Assembly (NCBI GenBank): GCA_025769875.1 | Contig: JAGFNK010000193.1 | Location: 1 to 64,000 of the forward strand | Length of the DNA: 64,000 bases | Reading direction: 5' to 3' | From: Russula earlei | Taxonomy: Eukaryota; Basidiomycota; Agaricomycetes; Russulales; Russulaceae | Shown: positions 53,782 to 64,000 of the stretch, one piece after another | Layout of the letters: each line of letters opens with the position of its first letter | How positions within the stretch are numbered: position 1 is the stretch's first letter | The notes under the pieces: generated by a model | What the model saw: the letters and a program-made list of their open reading frames with translations, nothing else | What the model was told of the DNA's origin: nothing | Database searches by the model: none | Program-made: the position numbers and the translations under genes

Positions 53782-54610
53782 TGTCAAGACACGTACTGCT
53801 GATCCGTGCAGACTCAGGAGCAGGTGGGCAAGGATTGGAACAGATGGTACGCGGCATAGGCGGTGTTGAACAGGAGGACGAGCCAAATGACTAGAATGTA
53901 CCAGATGGGGACTGGTACGTGTAACTGGAGGCAGAGGTGAAGACTGGAGGCCAGTGCAGCGAGAGGGCTTTAGACAAGGCAGTCATTGAAGAGTACCTTG
54001 GAAGCAAGGGGAGTCTTTAAACTGAGCAGTTGCGGGGGAGTACCCAGGAGGATGAGAGTATCACAAATGGACAGTCTGATGACTGCCATGCTTCATTGGG
54101 GCTTATATACAGTGTACAGGGTCGATTACAAAGAACTGGAACTATTCTAGACCCTTTGGTACTATCCAATAGGACTACAGAGGCATAAACTCACTTGTGT
54201 CAAGTTTCAGGCTTACTGAGTGCATTACTGAGCATTGTGGAGCGATGATATCATTATGATGTCACTGTGGAGCACTTAGTGAGCCTATGAGGTCACTGTG
54301 GAGTCACTCAGTCAGCTATGATGTCATTGGAGCCTTGATGACATCAGATGAGTTATGCACCAGTTTCCAAGAGTTTGTGCCACTGTTTCGGGTTCCTGGT
54401 GGCTGGGTGACCATGTGGCTGCCACGCGATGATTACCCGATTAGGAAATAGGTGCCTGGTCGTGTTATAGTGTCCTTGCAATAGCGATATCTTGCACCAC
54501 AGGAGGGATACCTCAAGAAACGAAAGGGAGTTGGTAATGCAAAATGAGAGAGGTCTCTCTTGAGTGGAATAGGACAATATTCGGCCAGTGCCTGGCCTTG
54601 GTTCGTAACA
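53782..54610 (-). mobile_element. Gy-B LTR (829 bp)
   Basis: Complete ends (TGTCAAGACACG, GGTTCGTAACA) but flanks GGTGC and ATCGG do not match, so one side was rearranged. It cuts off the start of the MULE gene. Confidence 0.9.
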
Positions 54611-54888
54611 ATCGGAACAACTGTAACAGACAAGGGCACTCAACTCTGGTCCCTAACATCTGGACTAGAGGCCCTTGCGCTCTACCTCAACTTGCAGTCA
54701 ACAACATCACCCACACTTGCCCATGTATGCATGCCATCCCACTGTTACCAAGTGGTTTGGGGTCCAGAAGATGCCGGAACACCTGAACTATGGACTGCAC
54801 CATTTGCATCATGTGTGCATCAGATCTTGATTGTTAATGTCCATTGATATCGCGTTTGGAACACATTGATTGTATCTTTCTGAAGATG
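54611..54888 (+). other. unassigned, short open frame
   Basis: An open + frame from the LTR edge to 54847 (TDKGTQLWSLTSGLEALALY) looks protein-like but is not recognised; truncated at its 5' side. Confidence 0.3.
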
Positions 54889-55319
54889 TGTTGAAAAAGC
54901 AATGAGTAGCATTGCTTCTGTCCCAGGTGTTCCTGTACTGCCATGTACATCACTTCCTTGATTAAGAAGGTACTTATGACACTGAGATTGCTACTAGGGA
55001 AGCACTTAATGCTTCCAGCACTGAGATTGTTTACACGGAAGCAACCTTGCTTCTATGAGCCACCTTTTGCTTCTATAGCACCAACCAGTACTACAGTAGC
55101 ACGAACCTTATCCCTGTAGGGCTATATAAAGCCCCCAGTCTGTAGCAGTTGAGCCTTAAGCTTGACTTAGTTTGCCAATCCCAAACAGTTGACTCCTACC
55201 CCATCTGCAGAGCCCCTCTCATCTTGTTGCCATAGTCTAGAAGGATCTAATACTCCTTCCCCTCCACGAGTATTGCTTGCTTGACTCAAGCATATCTGCA
55301 TTGGTAGGACACGTTTACA
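54889..55319 (+). mobile_element. S4, probable LTR
   Basis: TATATAA at 55123 is followed by the palindrome AGTTGAGC, loop CTTAA, GCTTGACT, with AAGCTTGACTT beginning 35 nt from TATA, the arrangement of the gypsy LTRs. Possible ends TGTTGAAAAAGC and GTTTACA; no target duplication found, so borders are uncertain. Confidence 0.5.
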
Positions 55320-55329
55320 GACGTGACCA

Positions 55330-56741
55330 TTGATCTTATTTAAGGCACTTTGGAGCCTTAACACCTGCGCAGTGCCAGAGTTGGCCATCAACCACAAACT
55401 GCACAATGATCAAGCAACAGCTCTATGCCATTTGGAACAAATAGGTGAGATCATTCGCAACCACCCAGAAATGAACATTAGGCTGCTCTGGCTTCCCAGG
55501 AACAGCATGCCAACAGGTTTCTGAAAGGCAAAATGTTTAGCCACCGAAGCTGTCATGAACCATTCCCCAGAGAGGGCCCTTGAAGGACCCTTCCTTATTA
55601 GAGGAAACCCAGCCTCTATGGTGTCACCCTGTTCACACGGACAAAAGGGGTGAGTAGAGGTGTCCACAATATTGTGCACGCATTGTTGCATGAGCGATTC
55701 TTGGCACAATCAACATACAGCAAGCCCCACTTAGTGGCAACCCTTTTAGCAATAAAGGACAGTATTATAGCCTCTCTAAGGACCCTTTATGATGACTCTA
55801 AGTGCTCTACAAGAGGCACTAACAAGACACTAACAGCCCTACAACGTGTTATTAGACTAACTCTAATAACCATAGAATGAACTATAAAGCAATACTAAGG
55901 ACCTTAATATAAGTATTAGGGTCGACTCTAATGACCCTAATAGGACTATATAAGGGGCCTTATAAGCAACTCTATTCCCTGAACCAAATTACAAGTCCTT
56001 GAATGACCAGCCCTAAACTAACTAACAGTAAAGGAATCAGGTGCTTTGCATGTGTACTAAAGCAGTGAACACATGGACAGTAATGGCTCTTACTCATCAA
56101 GAGGAGCCTCCTTACTCAGCAGCTTACTGAGCATGACTGAGCATGCTCAGTAAGCATACTCCAACTTCTTACTCATCCATCAATTGTGCTTGATAACAAG
56201 GTTATGACTTGTTCCCTATTTAGCAGTTCTCTTGTAGTATATAAGTGCTCAATAAAGTAGCGGACAGTCTTCAGACTGTCCATTTTGTTTTCAGCACTCT
56301 CTACCCCTGGGATACTCCTTTAAGGACCGTCCCCTTGTGATCATTCTGGCCTCTTCCCTGCGTAACTTCTCGATACTACCAGTTACCATACCTCTCTGGT
56401 ACTTGGTACTGCTTTGGACCCTACTTCTTGCACACGCTGTCTTGGATGTCTATCGACTTGTCTTTGAACTTCTCCCTCACTCTTGAACTGGATTGTTCAA
56501 CAGTGAGTCTTGACAGAAGGCTATTGCTGCAAGTACTATGTTGATGGGGCAGTTGAGATGTCACAACACTGCAGTCTGCTTGTACTCCACTTGCTTCGCA
56601 TGCTTTGCAAACATCCCCATTCCACTCGCATCTGGTCTTCTGCACCCCTACATCTTGTACAAGCACTCCTTCCCTTCACCTTGGAGGTTGCAGAAGGTAG
56701 AGCTGGTGCATGCTCTGAATGAAAAACAACAGCACAGGTAA
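55330..56741 (+). pseudogene. LINE-type RNase H fragment, split by an S1 LTR
   Basis: HLEQIGEIIRNHPEMNIRLL, WLPRNSMPTGF and LATEA (55410-55550) resemble the end of the RNase H domain of fungal non-LTR retrotransposons. After the S1 LTR 55551-56515 the frame can continue (IAASTMLMGQL ... VELVHALNEKQQHR) to 56741. Stops within. No RT domain in the window. Confidence 0.4.
55551..56515 (+). mobile_element. S1 solo LTR (965 bp)
   Basis: TGTCATGAACC ... GTGAGTCTTGACA; flanks GAAGC and GAAGG, one base apart. TATATAA at 56238 and the perfect hairpin GGACAGTC-TTCA-GACTGTCC at 56262-56281. Confidence 0.9.
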
Positions 56742-58558
56742 GCTACTGAGTGCCTATCTCCAACAAAGAAGTAACTCACAGGTATCTGGTTCCTTGGCCT
56801 GCATATCACAAGGCTCACTGGCTTTTGCAACTGCTTTTACTGCTGCCCAGTGTTTTTTGGGCAGCATGAAGTAGTCAAGGTGAGGTGTAAGTGAATTATG
56901 TACATACTACTGAAGCATGTGTGACATGCGAGTAAGTGTGGCTGTTGGACCAGTAGGGAATGTTGACAGAGAACCAAGGTGAGAACAAGAACTGAAGTCC
57001 AGAACATGAGGTGTGACCATAGGGAACTTTGGGTCAGTTGTTTGAGGGAAGAGAGGGGGAGAGAGGACTAGGGAGTACATGCACACAGTCATTCAGATCC
57101 AGGCAGAGGTGGGCAGATGAGAGGGAAAAGAAATCTTATTCTGAACTAGACTCTTTTACTACAGAATAGCTAAGTGTTCTATATACAGGAAGGAAGAACA
57201 AGGTGATGAAAGGGAATTTGAGGTATTGAAAGGGAGTTCCTCCTTACACCTCCTGGGGGCTTGAATTTTGACTGTCCTTGGTCAAGTGTCCGAATGTGAG
57301 ACTCTTTTGTGTCTAAGTTGTGGCGGTGGTCACAGCAGCGGCTGTGGAAGGTGCAAAGGTGGCAATTGGCAATGGTGATGATGGAAGAGGCAAGGGTGAT
57401 GGGGAAGGCACAGCGGAAGAGGCAATGGGAAACAGAGGCAATGGAGATAAGGGCGAGGGCAGTGATGAGATGATGGCTGCATAGCGGTGGTGTTGTCTTG
57501 CGGCAGTGAGGTCATCTCTGCTGCAGTTGGCAGTGGTGTGTGAGTGAACAGGGAGGCGATGTGTGAAGGGGTGTGAGGTGTGATGCTGGTGTCAGTGGCT
57601 CCTCCTGTGGCAGTGGTGTGGTGGTGGCTGCTTCTCCTTCTGTGGTGGTGTGTGGGTGAGCTTGGGTTCGGGTCCTTCTTGGTCTTCTGGGAGGGTGCTG
57701 GTGGCATGAGGTGATGACGGTGCTTGTTGCTGGTGTTGTGTGTGACTGAGACTGAGAATGAAACCAAGAGGGTGGTGGACTGAGCTGAGATGACAGTGGC
57801 AGATGGCACTAGAGCTGGGGTGGCAATGGGAGACATTGTGGCAGTGGGGGAGATGGCAGTGGGCAACAGCAGATGGTGGGGACAGAGTGGTGGGGGCTGA
57901 CATGGCAGAGATGGAGATGACAGGGGAAGCAGAGTCTATGAGGTTGGCAGGATTCAAGACAAAGGCAACAGAGGGGGCTGAAACAATGGTGGATGAGGCA
58001 ATGGACAAGGCTGAGGGCATGGTGGTGGTGGCTGACTGAGCTGGGCCTGAGGTGGCAGGCAGCACTAAGACATCAGTGGGTGAGGCTGAAGCTATGGGTG
58101 TGGCAGAGCACAAGATGAGAGCTGCAGGGGTGACAGAGGTGGTTGGCAATGCTGACTGAGGGCACAATGGTGGTGGCTGGTGAGGCTGTGACTGGAGCTG
58201 GCAGGGATGAGACAACCAAGGGGAAGGGAAGTGATGAAAGGTATTTGAGGTATTGAAAGGGAGTTTGAGGCCAGCTGAGGTGGTGGCAAAGGACCTGCAA
58301 TGCAATCACGTCAAGTGGGCTGTGGCATGCACATGGTCGGTGGCAAGGGCTTGATGTTGGGCACAAGGGAGGTGGCATGCATGTGTGGTTGATGGCAAGG
58401 GATGAAGGGAGCTGAGGCAAGGGAGAGTGGACATCATGTCATGTCATGTAGTGTCACATCTCTGCACATGTGATACTCCCCTTGAGGGTACAGAGGTATA
58501 ATCAGCCAGTTCTTGTTCTCATCAAGATATCTTTTCAAGAATACAAATAACACAACAG
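56742..58558. other. low-complexity DNA, no gene recognised
   Basis: 57330-58420 is rich in TGG/GGCA on the + strand and gives Ser/Pro/His/Thr-rich minus frames without domains. TTGAGGTATTGAAAGGGAGT occurs at about 57219 and 58243, a 1-kb spaced direct repeat. A TATATAG (minus, about 57180) suggests another old LTR promoter but borders are not visible. Confidence 0.4.
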
Positions 58559-59790
58559 CTAACAATACCCACAATATTTGTACCAGCCATGACAGTCCAA
58601 GGGAGAGACAAGATAAAGTGTATCAGGTAGGGTTGTATATATGTCTCTGTCAGATAATTCAGTCATTGACAAGTGGACCAAATCACCATTTCATCAAATG
58701 TGATACTTCATTGCTGAAAATGCAAGCTCAATTGGGTTCAGATCAGGTGAATATGGAGGCAGGAATTCACAATGCATTCCCCTGGTGGAAGTAGGTCACG
58801 TCAAATGCATTACTAGTATAGTATGTTATTGCAAACCTTGACTCAATCATCTCAACAATATCCGCATGCTTGTGAATCTGACCATTGTCCATAACAATGA
58901 TGGAGTTGGGGCCAGGGTATGGTTCCATAACCTTGAGAAGACCACCAATAAATTGTTGAAAAGTCTCAGTGCAAAATGAGCCTTCAACAATCTTGCAGTG
59001 TAAAATTCCATCAGTGAATGAGATGGCAGGAAGCACAGAGAAACCTATGAAATGGAGTCAAACAGGGAATTGGACTGAAATTGAGTGACTTACCATCTGC
59101 TGTGAACAAAGAAGGCTTTATGCTGTGCCTGTGTACCACGAATAGACCAAGCCCCCCCCCAAAATGTTGTTCAACAATCTACGGAGCTCTCATCAATGAA
59201 AACAAGCTGATCAGCTGAGTACACACTGATTTGATTGAGGTATGCAGGCCACTTTTCTTCTGAATGCTTGATTGCAGCACATGAAAGCTAAATCATGAAG
59301 TCAACATAGATGTATCAAGTCTCAGTGCCCATACCTTTTTCATTGTGAATCCACCAGCTTGCAGTGTATGCCAGATCATTGACCTTGAGACACATAACCC
59401 AGAATTTGCTGCAAGCATATCCCACAGCTTGTCAAGGTACAGATCAGGTGCATCGTGAATACTCCCAAACAGATACTGGGTTAGTTGTTAGGAATACCCC
59501 ACAGTAGTGGTTTCACATATGCTTACCTCTACATCTGCTCCATGTAGCACCCAATCAGACCTATGATGCCACTCCACTGCTACATCTGAGATGGCATTGT
59601 GCTCCTGGAAGTGTCATAGAATACTTTCAACCAAACTAATTGATACACCCATGTGATTTGCAACATCTTGCTTTGAGAGCACAGCTGACATTTGAACCAC
59701 AATTTGCTGCACATTGAGGGAGACCTTTTGGGCCCCTTTTACCAACCCAGAATTCTTGAATCTTGAACTTGAACTTGGATTTTGGGATTT
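58559..59790 (-). pseudogene. Tc1/mariner-type DDE transposase with introns
   Basis: Reads, in order: an HTH-like LSKQDVANHMGVSISLVESIL (about 59690-59630), DAPDLYLDKLWDMLAAN (about 59450), DQLVFIDESSVD with the first catalytic Asp (about 59200), AWSIRGTQAQHKAFF, FTDGILHCKIVEGSFCTETF, SIIVMDNGQIHKH with the second Asp (about 58880), then after a 55-nt intron (58782-58836, GTTTGC...CACCAG) GMHCEFLPPYSPDLNPIELA with the third acid. A second intron fits near 59043-59093 (GTAAGT ... CATAG). Two consecutive TGA follow AMKYHI, where CGA CGA is likely, and the frame goes on to NGDLVHLSMTELSDRDIY. Inactive. Confidence 0.75.
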
Positions 59791-59942
59791 TCCAGGAGTG
59801 ACAGGAGTGACAGGAGTGATGTAAGTGATATGATGTATATAATAGATTAATATGCATTTTTTTTCCATTGTCATTTGCATATTTGCATATATGGGGTTAC
59901 ACATGATGTGTCAGTGTCAAACTCAGAGTCGAGCAGCCCAAC

Positions 59943-60522
59943 TGTTACGGCATCGCAGCTATTGGAGTGTTAGCTCAAGGTTCAGTGGGGGCCAAGTCCC
60001 TGTGACTTGGTTCAAGGGTTCAATGGGGCTGGCTCAAAGAGACCAGATCAAAGGTTTAGCATCTCAAGGCTTAGTCAGACCATGACTCAGCCTGCAGACA
60101 GAGTTGATCTTCTGGTTTCACAGAAGAGGAGGGCGATGAGAGAGAAGCAGAGGAGGAAGAGGAACACAAGGGTTCCTTGAGGTGTGTTCAGGTCAAACAG
60201 AGTGTAGGCCAGCACAAGCAAGTTGTGATTGAGAGAGGGTACAGGGCAAGGGATGCGACAGGAAATGGGACAAAGCTAAGCTTGGGGCATTCCCCAGCTT
60301 TTACAGGTGCTTAAATACTGTATGTAGTGAGGCTGTACAGTACTATATGTGGAACAATAGATAGAACTGAGCCAATAGCAAAAAGGAGCAAACAATAGAT
60401 GAAACACAAAGGTAAAGTGATTGAGGGACCATCAGCATCAAGGGATGAAACAGTAACCAAGGAGACAGGGGTGAGAAAAGAAGGTGGTAGCAAAAACAGG
60501 AACAAGGTGGGAAATCAGAACA
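59943..60522 (-). mobile_element. S3 solo LTR (580 bp)
   Basis: TGTTACGGCATC ... AATCAGAACA flanked by CCAAC (59938-59942, 60523-60527). Fourth S3 copy of the window. Confidence 0.94.
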
Positions 60523-60782
60523 CCAACTTGAGCTCAACATCTGGGTGCTTGCAGCCCCATTTCACCAGAGCTGCACACTGTACAAAATTTGCACAAAGAT
60601 GTGCACCCACACATTGGTGACACATATGCTGCCTTAATGACATGCTTGCAATACCCCACTTGGAAGGAGTGGAAGGAAGGGTTAGAAAAATATTTTACAT
60701 ATCACATGTAAACCCAACACATGAATGCAAATCACACCAAAAATAACTCATATTTGAAATAGACTCATATTAGTTTATTATG
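60523..60782 (+). other. unassigned, interrupted coding-like fragment
   Basis: Joined across the S3 LTR, a + frame reads LGACSPISPELHTVQNLHKD and YAALMTCLQYPTWKEWKEGL. No family recognised. Confidence 0.3.
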
Positions 60783-60890
60783 TCACTTACATCACACCTG
60801 TCATTCCCATCACTCCTGGATAATCCTGAAATCCAAGTTCAAGTTCAAGATTCAAGAATTCTCAGTTGGTAAAAGGGGCCTTAGAAAGTA
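60783..60890 (+). repeat. mirror-image copy of the mariner 5' region
   Basis: Reverse complement of about 59725-59835 (AGGCCCCTTTTACCAAC, then GAATTCTTGAATCTTGAACT and a variant of the GACAGGAGTG repeat). The transposase N-terminal region is thus present twice in head-to-head orientation about 1 kb apart. Confidence 0.7.
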
Positions 60891-61281
60891 CATTTCATTC
60901 TGGTTCAAATGGGCTATTTTTTATGATTTTTGGCTTAGAATTTGCAAGATACATCAAATTCTTTCTACCAACCCTTTTCTTTTCGGAATTTTCCGGTGCG
61001 TCACGTTATCTGAAAACGACAATAATATACTTTGCAAGTCGGGAAAGGGAAAAGTGATGGGAACGTTCTAGTAAATATCCAAGTTGGCGTCGGCCATGGT
61101 CCGTCGGAGAGCGCGCGCGCCGAGTCGGGGTCTGCTAAACGCGGTCGGACGAGATCGGACGTTTGATTTGCACGCATAGCGCGCACACGAAGTCGGGTGT
61201 TCCGTCCAGTTTCAAACGCAGCGCCGAGATTCCCCTTACGCCACCAGCCGGGGGGTCGAAATAATGACCGTCCTCGGTCAA

Positions 61282-61328
61282 ACACTCAAAAGCGAAAGCT
61301 TCAGCCTGAAGCTTTCGCTTTTGGGTGT
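61282..61328. repeat. 47-bp near-perfect palindrome, right copy
   Basis: Same palindrome as 30824-30870 (arms ending AAAGCTTCAG / CTGAAGCTTT); one arm carries a C to T change (ACACTC for ACACCC). Confidence 0.85.
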
Positions 61329-61329
61329 C

Positions 61330-62580
61330 GTAGGTGGAGGCCGTTGGCACGAAGTGGTAGAAGCGGACAGTTTGAGCGTGGGCGCGGATTTGGAGGGTAG
61401 CGACTGTAGCACCGTTGAACCAGGCGTGCCCGCGTAACCTGGACGGCATGGGGCATGATGTGAGCAACACTGCTGGGGACTGCGGCATCTGAGGAGTGCG
61501 GACGGTCGCCGCTGCTGCTGGGGCGGCGTCGGTGTTTGCCGCTTCGTTGTGCTGCTGACCTGTGTGGGCTTGGAGGGAGGCGTCAAGGCGCCATGTTCGC
61601 GCGTCAGTGTATTGCGATAGTGCGGGAGCATACTGCAGTCGAGGCGGTCACTGCCGCTGTTGCTGCTGTTGCCATTGTGTGCGGGCGCGGTGTCCGTAAT
61701 AATGACCTTGGTTGAGGGCGTCGGTGGCGGTGTGACTGACTTTGGGAAGCCGTTCTGTGCTCGAGACAGCTGCTCAGAGCCGTGTGGCAAGTTGGTGAGG
61801 CGTGCATGGTTGCATCGTAGAGGGCTGCGGTGGCCAGGATGCAGGTACCGGTGGCGGGGGATGCCGACGCAGTGCATTTCACTCCTACTCCTAGTGCGCT
61901 TGATGTAGATCAACTGCTGTTGCGCCGGTTGCTTGGTCTCCGAGATTGTCCGGCTGGCTGGCGTGAGGAGGTGAATGTCGGCGTGGGGCTGCGAGCGAAG
62001 GCGCCGCCATGTGCAATGCTGGCGTCTGGACAGTCGGTTCAGCGCTGGCGCGTACGGCCTGACCGCATCGGCTTCTGGAGACGACGGGTTCGTTCCCAAC
62101 TCGAGGTGTCAGCGGGAGGCGAAGGCGCGCGAGGGTAACCGAGGTGTCACCTCTCATGCTGGCGTCTGTTCGGGTGCCGGCGGTGTCCTTTCGGAACTTT
62201 GAGACGTTCTCGTGCGATGCAGTCGGAGGGCGGGGCGTGACTCTGTGTGGATGGCGCGACAGCGGCGCGTTGGGAGGCAGAGCCGTCGGTACAAGCAGGG
62301 CGTCGTCGCGGGACGAGCCGGGGGAGGAGGCCCGAGGGGGAGGCAGTGGCAGTGGCAGTGGAGGCAAACGAAAGGGCGACTGGGGAAGTATGCGCAGGCA
62401 ACACCGACGAGCAGGTGGGAGACAAGATCTAGATTAGCGAGTCGAGACGCAGCGGTATGATTGTGATTGTGAGACGCACGACTCGAACGGGTCACGTATC
62501 ATATCAAGCCTCCGCGATCATCATGATGCAAACTATCATTCAACTGATCCAAGATTGGAACCTATCGTTATCGGACAGAG
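61330..62580. other. GC-rich block of host segment, no recognised gene
   Basis: Long open frames exist on both strands (for example 273 codons on the minus strand at 61278-62099), as expected from GC- and CpG-rich DNA. None has a domain, and comparison with the left copy by eye shows no frame under clear constraint. A gene divergent from the secreted-protein gene is possible. Confidence 0.4.
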
Positions 62581-62589
62581 GAGAGTTAG

Positions 62590-62597
62590 TATAAAAA
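62590..62597 (+). promoter_or_regulatory. TATA box of secreted-protein gene copy 2
   Basis: TATAAAAA, about 130 bases upstream of ATG 62725. In the left copy the corresponding box is cut off from its gene by a Cp-3 solo LTR. Confidence 0.5.
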
Positions 62598-62724
62598 AGC
62601 CCATGGCCGCAGGTTCCAATTCTCCTCAGTTGCACTCATACTCGTTAGTACTGGTTACCGACGATCTTTCTACATTTTCCACCCCACCGCGAGCTCTAAG
62701 TTCACGATCGCACACATAATACCA

Positions 62725-63226
62725 ATGCGCATATCCTTTGTCTTTGCCACATTCTGCCTCGCCATTGGCGTCACTCCGTCGTTCGCGCTTCCTTCCAGTT
62801 CCATTAGGTACGCCCACGAGCTCTGCTGTATCCCTCCGAGTCGGGTTGACTTTCAACTTTTACTGTGCAGAATCAATCCCCAACAGCGCTCTAGAAACGA
62901 ATTGCCCCCGCTGCCGAGTGACCCGGGGAGGAGGAGATTTAGAACAAAATCGACACCGGAGGGTAAGGTGTATTCTGAAGAAGAATGGCCTGAGAACCCT
63001 CCGAGTCGGCCCGCCCAAAACATTCAGGAAGGGCAAACTTAAGACCAATGCGTCAGAGAAAAGGCAAACCCCAAAGGCGGAAGCGGAGCCATCATCCGGG
63101 CAGCGGCAGATGTCTTGGATGAAACATCATGATTGGAAAATGGGCCCGAACGGACCTGGACTGGCAAAAAAACTGAAAGAGGAGGGGCAACCTCAATCGA
63201 GCTCTGACACCTCTCCCCCACTATGA
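62725..63226 (+). pseudogene. small secreted protein, copy 2, frameshifted
   Basis: ATG 62725 gives the signal peptide MRISFVFATFCLAIG ... SFALPSS. Intron 62808-62870 (GTACGC ... GTGCAG, 63 nt) is phase 2 as in copy 1. After GKVYSEEE (about 62985) the frame that matches copy 1 moves to another register, giving PPKTFRKGKLK, SEKRQTPKAEAEPSSGQ and SWMKHHDWKMGPNGPGLAKK, ending TGA 63224. In the original frame translation stops at about 63042. It shows the natural 3' end lost in copy 1. Confidence 0.65.
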
Positions 63227-63605
63227 CATTTCCATATATGGTAGCTTACAAAGATGTGGTCATGTGACAAATGTGGGCCGATAGTGAGGACCTATTCTTT
63301 TTTTTTGTTTTTGTTTTTTTTTGTTTTTTTTTAATCCAAATTTGTATTCCGCAATGCGTACAAACAGGTTACAGAGAGTTGACATCTTTTTGCAAAAAGT
63401 GTCATGCTCCAGAAAAGGCAAGTGCCCCAACAACTTGGCTCCTCAAGGCAATTCCCATCAACTCCACAATTGTTTTCAAACGCAGATGATAATTACACAC
63501 AACTCTTAAGTTTCATAAATGGTGTATTCAAGAGTTAAATACAACAAAATAAATAATATTTAAACTTAATCTATGGGCTCGACTTGATGCCAAGAAGGCT
63601 GGTGC
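63227..63605. other. AT-rich DNA, no gene recognised
   Basis: A T-rich run (63296-63333) and AT-rich DNA follow the gene. A short + frame (63321-63509) has no recognisable features. Confidence 0.5.
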
Positions 63606-64000
63606 TGTTAGGACCACGTGCAGGACTCAGAATGATAGAACTCAGGTTCTATTATTGTAGACTAGCCTACTTGAAGGTACATATTTATAGACCAAAGTTG
63701 AGTAGCTAATAGAAAAGGAAAGAAAAAAATAAAGAGAAAAGAAAGAAAAGAAAAGCCTAGAAGCATGACAAATCGAGTCAGAGGTGGGTGAGCATGCGCT
63801 GAAGTGTGTCCAGTGACATGTGAGTGAGAACATGGGACAGTCGAGACCAGAGGGAGAGGAATGTTGAAGAACAAGGGACCCTTCTGGTTCATGGATAAGA
63901 CTCCTATTTGAGGAATGAGATCAGGGCCGACAAGGCGTCAAGACGGAGCTGCAGAAGGTAGAAATCGGGAGGGAGAGAGAGACGGCGAAGGCAAGAAGTT
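63606..64000 (-). mobile_element. probable LTR running off the window
   Basis: The + strand begins TGTTAGGACCACGTG. Read on the minus strand there is TATAAATA (about 63690) followed by a 7-bp hairpin ATAGAAC-CTGA-GTTCTAT (63632-63649) and an end in CCTAACA. Inferred from the TATA-hairpin-TAACA layout seen in other LTRs; other end not visible. Confidence 0.4.

Larger units (their letters stand above)
61031..63230 (-). repeat. right, near-uninterrupted copy of the inverted host segment
   Basis: Reverse-complement match to 15928-16474, 16910-17187, 23910-24876, 30726-30904 and 31866-32088 (about 2.2 kb in all). It preserves the empty sites of four insertions in the left copy and is richer in CpG. 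Confidence 0.92.

Noticed and set aside
61278..62099. 273-codon minus-strand ORF as a gene
   Set aside because: GC-rich DNA opens several frames; no domain, and not clearly conserved in the left copy.
63296..63333. Poly-T tract as a LINE or SINE tail
   Set aside because: No recognisable element body or target duplication next to it.

Overview
The window looks like transposon-dense chromosomal DNA of a filamentous basidiomycete, probably an agaricomycete. Reasons: chromodomain-bearing Ty3/gypsy elements, Ty1/copia elements, MULE and Tc1/mariner transposases, and spliceosomal introns of 50-70 nt with CTRAY-like branch points and GT..AG ends. No rRNA, CRISPR, plasmid or bacterial feature is visible. 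The only host-like genes I can support are three members of a small secreted-protein family (15902-16366, 33701-34149, 62725-63226). Family names (Gy-A to Gy-E, Cp-1 to Cp-3, S1 to S4) are mine.

Layout. 1-2578: 3' end of gypsy Gy-A with its LTR. 2579-5424: LTR fragments (Cp-3, S1, Gy-A) with a tRNA-derived repeat. 5425-14100: two truncated Gy-B copies joined head to head, each with its 3' LTR outermost, riddled with solo LTRs. 14101-15536: 3' end of copia Cp-1. 15928-32088: one copy of an approximately 2.2 kb host segment split by five insertions: a Cp-3 solo LTR, the complete gypsy Gy-C (17188-23909), the complete copia Cp-2 (24877-30725), an S1 solo LTR and a Cp-2 solo LTR. 32089-34149: a tRNA-like gene, a MITE-like element and an apparently intact secreted-protein gene. 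35016-53781: a MULE transposase gene split by gypsy Gy-E (36464-52880), which itself holds gypsy Gy-D (37867-46098) and Gy-B solo LTRs. 53782-58558: LTRs, a LINE RNase H fragment and low-complexity DNA. 58559-60890: a decayed Tc1/mariner gene and a mirror-image fragment. 61031-63230: the second, inverted and almost uninterrupted copy of the host segment. 63606-64000: a likely LTR.

Target-site duplications can be read for most insertions, so nesting order is firm. The most unusual observations are: (i) 11-nt self-priming signals in Gy-C, Gy-D and Gy-E (primer-binding site complementary to the predicted RNA 5' end), with a palindrome at the same distance from TATA in nearly all LTR families; (ii) copia LTRs in which a hairpin and a short block flank an intron and are then repeated without it; (iii) an extra post-pol gene encoding two CCHC zinc knuckles in Gy-D and Gy-E; (iv) decay dominated by CGA to TGA; (v) the inverted duplication carrying secreted-protein genes.

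Basis: reading of the sequence and of translated frames by eye. No search or alignment program was run, so family names rest on motifs and divergence statements are visual.
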